64,000 nucleotides of DNA from contig NZ_VIRN01000064.1 in NCBI RefSeq assembly GCF_008107725.1, positions 558,001 through 622,000 of the forward strand, written 5' to 3'. Shown here in pieces: positions 63,563 to 64,000 of the stretch. The notes beneath the pieces were generated by a model, which searched no databases, was not told where the DNA came from, and was given only the letters and a program-made list of their open reading frames with translations. Position numbers and translations under genes: made by a program. Within the stretch, counting starts at the first letter, position 1. The number at the start of each line of letters is the position of its first letter. Origin of the DNA: Marinobacter sp. BW6 (GTDB taxonomy: Bacteria > Pseudomonadota > Gammaproteobacteria > Pseudomonadales > Oleiphilaceae).

Positions 63563-63568
63563 AGGCGA

Positions 63569-64000
63569 TTACTCCACGTTGCGGGAGTAGAAAATCTCCA
63601 GCATTTCCCGGCGCAGACGGTCCTCGATGGACTGCGCTTCGGCAGGATCAAGTTCACCTGCGTTAACCCCGAACACATAGTTATCGAGGTTGAAGTTCTT
63701 TAGCATCATCTTGGTGTGGAACAGATTTTCTTGGTACACATTCACGTCGATCATCTGATACGCATTCTGGGTATCCTCGGTCAGATAGTTCTGGATCGAG
63801 TTGATGTCGTGATCAATGTAGTGCTTGGTGCCGTCCACATCGCGGGTAAATCCGCGAACCCGGTAATCCACGGTCACTACATCGGAATCAAAGCTGTGGA
63901 TCAGGTAGTTCAGCACTTTCAGCGGTGAAATCAGACCACAGGTGGAGACGTCGATGTCTGCCCGGAAGGTGCTCACGCCATCATGGGGATGGCTCTCCGG
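63569..64000 (-). CDS. speD: S-adenosylmethionine decarboxylase proenzyme (3' part)
   Basis: The C-terminal 143 residues of the bacterial (E. coli-type) SpeD, which decarboxylates S-adenosylmethionine to supply aminopropyl groups for spermidine. The in-frame reading continues to the window edge (PESHPHDG before VSTFRADI), so the 5' part, with the self-cleaving Ser that makes the pyruvoyl cofactor, is outside. [19 protein letters not shown] and [24 protein letters not shown] are conserved blocks. The C-terminus ends IFYSRNVE. Confidence 0.93.
   Translation of the reverse strand, partial: PESHPHDGVSTFRADIDVSTCGLISPLKVLNYLIHSFDSDVVTVDYRVRGFTRDVDGTKHYIDHDINSIQNYLTEDTQNAYQMIDVNVYQENLFHTKMMLKNFNLDNYVFGVNAGELDPAEAQSIEDRLRREMLEIFYSRNVE

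Overview
The window is a GC-rich chromosomal segment of a marine, probably hydrocarbon- and lipid-using gammaproteobacterium. Gene content and order point to Marinobacter or a close relative. The clues are a rubredoxin/rubredoxin reductase pair, a lipase foldase, an AidB-like acyl-CoA dehydrogenase, a GMC alcohol dehydrogenase/aldehyde dehydrogenase operon, and two Pseudomonas-like gene orders (engB-cytochrome c4-dsbA and coaBC-dut-algC-argB). I see no prophage, transposase, CRISPR array, rRNA or tRNA. The density is that of core chromosome: about 56 protein genes, and no gene-free stretch longer than 300 bases.

Layout. 0-11.6 kb: a divergent phosphoketolase-like enzyme, ilvD, a membrane GGDEF/EAL protein, a PBP7-type peptidase, a one-domain asparaginase, rsuA, a YdjM-like membrane protein and an MltB-type transglycosylase. 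11.8-17 kb: a response regulator facing a reverse-strand run hpt-ubiC-ubiA-phoB-phoR, with a Pho box in front of phoB. 17-26 kb: rubA-rubB, tesB, a second membrane GGDEF/EAL protein, a MioC-like flavodoxin, an active-looking diguanylate cyclase and a Pit phosphate transporter. 26-37 kb: panP, a DUF503 gene, a REP-like mirror repeat, an AidB-like dehydrogenase with its TetR regulator, a small SutA-like protein, a lipase foldase, and hemB-ppk-DUF945. 37-42.5 kb: coaD, then a three-gene alcohol/aldehyde oxidation operon divergent from a TetR regulator with a perfect 16-bp palindrome between them.

42.5-46.3 kb is the most interesting region. Between the TetR gene and engB lies an unannotated stretch with a sigmaE/AlgU-like promoter, stem-loops and a rho-independent terminator, arranged like the spot 42/ErsA small-RNA locus next to engB in other gammaproteobacteria. 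It is followed by engB, cytochrome c4 and dsbA, which has a second sigmaE-like promoter, then an EEP-family protein, rpmG and rpmB. 46.4-57 kb: radC, coaBC, dut, a very long membrane-anchored algC, argB, an unrecognised protein with an Sm-like tail, argE, a long perfect inverted repeat, and argA. 57-64 kb: a lipoprotein peptidase, a 1256-residue PilZ-DUF1631-GGDEF/EAL protein with degenerate active sites, a phosphoribulokinase, a pirin, and the 3' part of speD, which runs off the window.

Themes. Cyclic-di-GMP signalling recurs (four GGDEF and/or EAL proteins). So do phosphate homeostasis (phoBR, pit, ppk), CoA supply (panP, coaD, coaBC), arginine synthesis (argB, argE, argA), and an envelope-stress/exopolysaccharide axis (candidate ErsA-like RNA, dsbA, algC).
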